A stretch of 53,186 nucleotides of DNA from an uncultured beta proteobacterium (GTDB lineage Bacteria > Pseudomonadota > Gammaproteobacteria > Burkholderiales > Nitrosomonadaceae). The first letter of the stretch is position 1; the number at the start of each line of letters is the position of its first letter. Both the position numbers and the translations under genes were made by a program. The notes below the pieces were generated by a model that saw only the letters and a program-made list of their open reading frames with translations, did no database searches and was not told the origin of the DNA. Below, one piece after another: positions 48,338 to 53,186 of this stretch. The stretch is from assembly GCA_900696615.1 (NCBI GenBank), contig CAADGS010000131.1:1-53186 (forward strand). Direction: 5' to 3'.

Positions 48338-51196
48338 TTATTTGAATCCGGCCTCGCTAAAACAGAGTTTTGCATGCAGCATTTCAAATAATGCTTCATA
48401 TGGAATAGGTCTGCTGAAATAATAGCCTTGATGAAAATAACACTCATGCTGTAACAATATATTAGACTGTTGCTTCGTTTCCACGCCTTCGGCAATAATT
48501 TTCAAATCCAGATTCTTCGCTAATCCAATAATTGCTTGCACAATTTTCAGATCATTGAAATTCTGATCCAATGTACGAACAAAAGATTTGTCAATTTTCA
48601 AAATATCGATTGGAAATTCACGCAATAATGTCAACGAAGAATATCCTGTGCCAAAATCATCGAGCGCAAGTAAAACACCCATGCCACGAATCTCTTTTAG
48701 CACTTCATTGACTCGATCCATGTCGCTAACAATTGCGCTTTCGGTTATTTCAAGTATCAGAGACGCTGCGGACAACTTGGTTTCTGACAACACCTCAAAA
48801 ACCACTTGTGAAAAATTCTTGTTTAATAACTGTCTAGGATTGACATTTACAGAAACTTGAACAGGGTATCCCAATTGCAGTAATTGGTATGCTGCAACGC
48901 ATGAAGCTCTCAATACGACTTTGCCCAGTTGCTCAATTTGTCCGATATCTTCTGCTAAAGGAATAAACTCACTGGGTGATAAATAACCCCGCTTGGGATG
49001 AGACCAGCGCACCAGTGCTTCCATGTGTGTGATACGCTGTGATTGTGCGTCGACTATAGGTTGAAATAATACTTGCAGCTCGCTATTATTAATTGCAGCG
49101 CGCAATTCCTGTTCCAGCTCGAGTTGATCGCGTGTCCAAGCCGCGGATGATTCGGGAGAATATAACCCATATCCATTACCACCTTCTTGCTTGACGCGAT
49201 ACATAGCTGTACTGGCCCTTGCCACAACCGTTTCGCTTGAAAAACCATCTCGAGGATAAAAACTAATCCCGATACTGACTGATACGAACACCTCCAAGCC
49301 TTCAATTTCAAATTTCTGACGAATTGCTTCGAGAATTTGTTGCACAAATTTAAGTGCAGCATCCTCTTTATCAAGACGATTTGACAATACAACAAACTCA
49401 TCGCCGCCCCAGCGCGCCACGATATCACCAAATCCGATATTTTCCGATAAACGGGTAGAAACCATTTTAAGCAATTTGTCTCCCGCGTGATGCCCCATCG
49501 CATCATTAATTTTCTTGAAATTATCCAGCGTGATAACAATTATTGTAATAATCGTTTTCTCACTCTGAATTGCCCTGATCATGCAATCAAATTGAATCAG
49601 CAATCTGGATCGATTAGGGAGTTTTGTCAGTGCATCATAACTTTGATGTTGCGTAACCTGCCGGATCAGCTCGACTTTATCGGTGATATCGGTCATAGTG
49701 ATGACCGTGCCTAAACGGATTTCATGATCATCGTATAATTGATTGCGGGTAATGCGCACTGTCCGCTCGCTACCATGAAGTGTTTTAAGAACACATTCAA
49801 TCATTTCAGGTTGATTTAGTTCGATATTAAAAATATCTTTTTCTATTTGAATGAAAGGAAAATCACCGCTTGCTGCGCAAAATTCCAGAACTTCACGCAA
49901 AAATCTTCCCTTGACATGACTTAGTTGCGTACAAAGGATTTTTTCTGCGCCTCTGTTCAAGTAAAGAATATGATTACTTGCATCGGTAATGATCACACCA
50001 TCGTCAATCGATTCGAGCGCAGCACTGGAATGTAGTTTCGCAAGCCACATCGAACGCAAAAAACCATCGATGCGCCGCCAGTTCCATAAGGGATAAAGCG
50101 ATAATGTTCCCACCAAAGCAGCTGTGGGCGGAATCCAGACTTGCCCCAACTGAAGCAACAAACCTGAGAACAACAAACCAGAAATCAATAAAATTGCCAG
50201 CAACGGAATTGATACATTTATTCCTGTCCACATCAAGGCCATCAGAATACCAATTATCCACATAGCTGACACCAGCGCTGTAATCGCGTTGGAAACCGTA
50301 TCTATCATGCGGTTATTGGTTAGCATCGAAACAACATGCGCATGCCATTCAATCCCGGTCATCGGCTTACGGTTTAATTGTGATAACGGTGTTACAAAGC
50401 GGGCACCCATACCAGCGGCCGTCATGCCAATCAATACCTTTTTATCTTTTAGAGTAATGAGTGTTTCATCATCAAATAAAACTTGTGCGTAGGAAATACG
50501 ATGGAAACTACCCGACGAACCTGTGTAAGGAATGAGTGCTTCCTGCGCCCTTATCCAGAATTTTTCTTGTGTAGAAGTTTCTTGATTAAGTATCCTTGCT
50601 TGATGCACTTTCCTTGGGCTTGCGGGATCCATTAATGCCAAAGCCAGTGTTGGCCAGGCAGCAGCATTGATACCTGCATAAAGAAAAACACGTCTCGCTA
50701 CGCCATCGTTATCCAGTTCAATATCGGCATGACCTAATACAGCATGTTGTGCAAAGCTCGGCAAAGGTTCAGCAAGCGTTAACAGTGCCCTACTGCCTTC
50801 AAAGATTGGAGCCACAGGGAGAACGATATTTCCGTGCCGTGCAATAGCATCAGCCAATGACCGGTCAGCATTGGGATCCGTTAGCTGCGGTTCTAGAAGC
50901 AACAAATCCAGCACTACTGAGTTGTTACCAATAGTTGCCAATCGATTAATTAGTTCGGCATGGATTTTTCTTGACCAGGGCCAATGTCCAAGAATCCTAA
51001 GACTTTCATCGTCGATAGTAATGAGGGCGATATCGGGGTCATACGGATACTGACTTAGAGTCAATAACTTGTCATAAATAATAAAATCAAAACGTTCGAG
51101 TATTTCTGTATAGGCAATAACAATAACGCTTGTCAGCAATACCACAATAAGGTAGTTAAAGCCATTACGCTGTTCAAGTAAACCAATCGGCATCAT
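48338..51196 (-). CDS. CHASE2-PAS-GGDEF-EAL cyclic-di-GMP signalling protein
   Basis: A 952-residue membrane sensor. After a first helix (about 15-31), an extracytoplasmic CHASE2 domain (about 35-305; DIALITIDDESLRILGHWPWSR) is followed by three helices (about 305-375), a PAS domain (about 395-500), a GGDEF domain and a C-terminal EAL domain. The diguanylate cyclase motif GGDEF is intact near 598, but the inhibitory RxxD site lacks its Arg (GFGD). The EAL motif (EALVRW, near 724), DDFGTGYSSL and EGVET are intact, so phosphodiesterase activity is likely. I start at the ATG whose ATGA overlaps the stop of the LysM/FecR gene. Confidence 0.92.
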   Translation of the reverse strand: MMPIGLLEQRNGFNYLIVVLLTSVIVIAYTEILERFDFIIYDKLLTLSQYPYDPDIALITIDDESLRILGHWPWSRKIHAELINRLATIGNNSVVLDLLLLEPQLTDPNADRSLADAIARHGNIVLPVAPIFEGSRALLTLAEPLPSFAQHAVLGHADIELDNDGVARRVFLYAGINAAAWPTLALALMDPASPRKVHQARILNQETSTQEKFWIRAQEALIPYTGSSGSFHRISYAQVLFDDETLITLKDKKVLIGMTAAGMGARFVTPLSQLNRKPMTGIEWHAHVVSMLTNNRMIDTVSNAITALVSAMWIIGILMALMWTGINVSIPLLAILLISGLLFSGLLLQLGQVWIPPTAALVGTLSLYPLWNWRRIDGFLRSMWLAKLHSSAALESIDDGVIITDASNHILYLNRGAEKILCTQLSHVKGRFLREVLEFCAASGDFPFIQIEKDIFNIELNQPEMIECVLKTLHGSERTVRITRNQLYDDHEIRLGTVITMTDITDKVELIRQVTQHQSYDALTKLPNRSRLLIQFDCMIRAIQSEKTIITIIVITLDNFKKINDAMGHHAGDKLLKMVSTRLSENIGFGDIVARWGGDEFVVLSNRLDKEDAALKFVQQILEAIRQKFEIEGLEVFVSVSIGISFYPRDGFSSETVVARASTAMYRVKQEGGNGYGLYSPESSAAWTRDQLELEQELRAAINNSELQVLFQPIVDAQSQRITHMEALVRWSHPKRGYLSPSEFIPLAEDIGQIEQLGKVVLRASCVAAYQLLQLGYPVQVSVNVNPRQLLNKNFSQVVFEVLSETKLSAASLILEITESAIVSDMDRVNEVLKEIRGMGVLLALDDFGTGYSSLTLLREFPIDILKIDKSFVRTLDQNFNDLKIVQAIIGLAKNLDLKIIAEGVETKQQSNILLQHECYFHQGYYFSRPIPYEALFEMLHAKLCFSEAGFK

Positions 51197-52848
51197 AAAA
51201 GCACAAACAGCGGTAATAACATCAACAGCATAAACCAAGGCGATATACTTATCGGCACTTCAATATTTTGAGATGCCCCCCACGGTCCCCGAAAACCATC
51301 GGCTTCAATGGTTTTAATGCGTAAGTAATAAGTGCCGCTGGATGGTTTTGTAATGGTTATTGTTGATGCAGTCGTTACTTCATCATGAATGATATCGGTA
51401 AATTCGCTATCTCGAGAGAATTGAAAATGAAAGCTCTGGCCTTCTGCAGCAGCACGCCATGCAAAAGTCATTTCATTCTCATTCAATTTGGTTTCTTCGA
51501 GTAGCGGTGCAGGAAAAGGAACCCGGAAAGGCATCGGGTCACTCATTGGACCCGCTCCTTCGGTGGGCGAAACCGAGAAAATACGCCAGAAGTAATGTCC
51601 GGGCGGCAACGACTCGGATAACACGATGCTGTTTTCCCTAATCTCATGATTAGAATAAAGCATACGAGAGAAACCTGAATCCTGGCTAATCATAATGACA
51701 TAATGCGATGCTTCAGGCTGCTGCGCCCATTTGAATTCTTGTTTTTCAGGCTCTACCATTCCTTCAGGCAACGGCGCAATAATGAAAGGAACTTCCGGGC
51801 GGGCATTGAGTGAGAAGGAAATAATGGCGTCTTGACCTTCAATGAAAGACCCATCCATGCCTCGAATTTTCAACCAATAATCGCCATCTGGAATGTCGCC
51901 GTCACGAAAAGGTAAACTGACAGTTGTAAATTCAGACCATAAATTTTTAAAATCCGGGTCAATCGCTATTTGCGCACGATAAGCCTGAGCGCCTGGCAGC
52001 GTTTTTAGATTGATTATCAATGGCAGGCTCTGATAGTAGCGTCTTGTTTCAGTTAAATCTGGGGGCGGTAGTAATTTTACCGGGTGTGCCGGTGATTTGC
52101 CTTGTTCGGTGATCGTACCGTAGCCTGCCAAAACGTCAAGACGCGTTTTTTTATCACTGACACCTACCACACCTGCCAATACTTCACTGCTAGTGGTCAA
52201 TTTCTCATCGGTGATCCCCACGCGAAAATCCGTACCTCGCACCGAAGTGATTGCAGAAGGTGTTCTAATACGGAAACGCGTATTCTTATCAGATTCAGTA
52301 GGTACCGAATTTTCAGTACGACCTTGGTGCAAATCGATCAGTGTATCTATTAAGCCATAATCCCCAAATATCCGCATATCATTCAAACGCAGATAGGTAT
52401 TTTCCTGAATACGTAGCTGTGATCCGTCTACAAACTCTATCGTAACAAAAGTATCATTCTCACTGCGTATCTCATCACCTTCTAGCAATTCCATACCCTG
52501 TTCGATTGGCAGTTCGGCTTGGTTATTCCGCTTAAGCATGGCTTTGCCATGCACATTTACTACTTGCGCTGATGCGGCCCCTAACTGTTTTGTCCAAGAA
52601 ATAGGAATACGCAATCGAGTACCCGGTGGTAGCACATAGGGATCTTGAATCTTATTTAAATTCTGCAGCGGTTGCACATACCGCATATTTTTGAGATGGC
52701 GCTCAGTCACATTCCACAAATTGTCGCCGGATTTGACCGTATAAATCCATTCCTCTGTCGCAATAACATCCTTTGCCAATATCGTGATTATGACAAACAA
52801 AAATGCATGCAATTTGTTAATCTTGCAATCAAGAATTCCTAATCGCAT
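51193..52848 (-). CDS. LysM-FecR domain envelope protein
   Basis: A 551-residue exported protein. An N-terminal hydrophobic segment (about 12-30) leads into a LysM peptidoglycan-binding domain (about 35-82, YTVKSGDNLWNVTERHL). A FecR domain follows (about 95-245; DEIRSENDTFVTIEFVDGSQLRI and TPSAITSVRGTDFRVG), then three FN3-like repeats (about 265-530; YWLKIRG, YFWRIFS, YYLRIKT each end a strand) and a C-terminal hydrophobic tail. AAGGAG precedes the ATG. It is coupled by a 4-base overlap to the CHASE2 c-di-GMP gene. FecR-LysM proteins beside CHASE2 sensors recur in proteobacteria and probably pass cell-wall signals; the ligand is unknown. Confidence 0.88.
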   Translation of the reverse strand: MRLGILDCKINKLHAFLFVIITILAKDVIATEEWIYTVKSGDNLWNVTERHLKNMRYVQPLQNLNKIQDPYVLPPGTRLRIPISWTKQLGAASAQVVNVHGKAMLKRNNQAELPIEQGMELLEGDEIRSENDTFVTIEFVDGSQLRIQENTYLRLNDMRIFGDYGLIDTLIDLHQGRTENSVPTESDKNTRFRIRTPSAITSVRGTDFRVGITDEKLTTSSEVLAGVVGVSDKKTRLDVLAGYGTITEQGKSPAHPVKLLPPPDLTETRRYYQSLPLIINLKTLPGAQAYRAQIAIDPDFKNLWSEFTTVSLPFRDGDIPDGDYWLKIRGMDGSFIEGQDAIISFSLNARPEVPFIIAPLPEGMVEPEKQEFKWAQQPEASHYVIMISQDSGFSRMLYSNHEIRENSIVLSESLPPGHYFWRIFSVSPTEGAGPMSDPMPFRVPFPAPLLEETKLNENEMTFAWRAAAEGQSFHFQFSRDSEFTDIIHDEVTTASTITITKPSSGTYYLRIKTIEADGFRGPWGASQNIEVPISISPWFMLLMLLPLFVLL

Positions 52849-53186
52849 AACATCTCCTTATCTATCGGCTGCTTAAAAGCTATTAACCAAACAACGCCAC
52901 AAACACTGAGCAAGCTATATTGAATGTTATAAAAAGAAAATATAACGATGTTATTTAATAGTTTATCGTTAGACAAACGCTAGAGCAATAACTATTGATT
53001 CGGTCAGAAATAAGTTTTGACAAATCTGCTTAATTCGTACAGATATTCCCCTTCGCAATTATAAATATTCATTTCTAATCAATTAGAAAATGAATACAAC
53101 CATAATCTACCTATTAATACATAAAAATCAGTGATAAAACTGTAATAAAGCAGAATTTTTCACAATTGTGAAGAAAAGTAGTGTTA
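52849..53186. other. Intergenic region upstream of the FecR gene, with a 14-bp palindrome
   Basis: 338 AT-rich bases with no gene seen. TTCACAATTGTGAA at 53159-53172 is a perfect 14-bp palindrome resembling a dimeric operator. A plus-strand TTGACA at 53017-53022 could be the -35 of a gene beyond the right edge, but its -10 (CAGATA at 17 bases) is weak. No clear promoter for the FecR gene was identified on the minus strand. Confidence 0.4.

Overview
The window looks like chromosome from a moderately AT-rich betaproteobacterium, most likely an ammonia oxidiser of the Nitrosomonas type. This is inferred from gene order and content: DUF971-ubiE, phoBR, lon/clpX/clpP/tig, lptD-surA-pdxA-rsmA-lysC-tRNA-Ser, periplasmic multicopper/cupredoxin proteins and an SbtA/SbtB bicarbonate module. 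No ammonia oxidation gene is present, so the genus is not proven.

Layout. 1-521: insertion-sequence debris (start of an IS3-like OrfA running off the edge, and an IS200-type transposase broken by a stop codon). 576-3929: ubiE and a DUF971 gene on minus, divergent from phoB-phoR. 4168-10183: proteostasis block on minus (tig, clpP, clpX, lon) and tRNA-Leu(UAG). 10255-13311: a YciK-like SDR and groES-groEL with a perfect CIRCE operator over the promoter. 13417-15231: a small secreted protein and two overlapping NarL/LuxR-type receiver proteins with degenerate receiver sites. 15379-17331: DinG/YoaA helicase. 17752-24675: outer-membrane assembly and cofactor/rRNA genes (lptD, surA, pdxA, rsmA), lysC and tRNA-Ser(GCU).

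24822-32315 is the accessory part: a large FG-GAP/RTX-like secreted protein followed by decayed sequence, a DUF1810 gene, a small periplasmic protein, and a translationally coupled pair of a membrane-anchored multicopper oxidase and a His-rich cupredoxin. 32629-36956: an RND efflux pair without its own outer-membrane channel. 37079-41146: an in-frame AroK-AroB fusion, dgt and hemE. 41173-44789: an OmpR/histidine-kinase pair followed by sbtA-sbtB (inorganic carbon uptake with a PII-like regulator) and a 12-bp perfect inverted repeat. 44912-48223: a phosphopantetheinyl transferase, then leuA with a TlpA-like thioredoxin; upstream of leuA is an unlisted 28-codon leucine-rich leader ORF directly behind a good sigma70 promoter. 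48338-52848: a LysM-FecR envelope protein coupled by an ATGA overlap to a CHASE2-PAS-GGDEF-EAL cyclic-di-GMP protein.

The most interesting signals are the leucine leader upstream of leuA, the multicopper oxidase/His-rich cupredoxin pair, the degenerate receiver pair, the FecR/CHASE2 signalling pair, and an SDR whose catalytic Tyr position holds Phe. All functional statements rest on reading motifs by eye; no database search was run.
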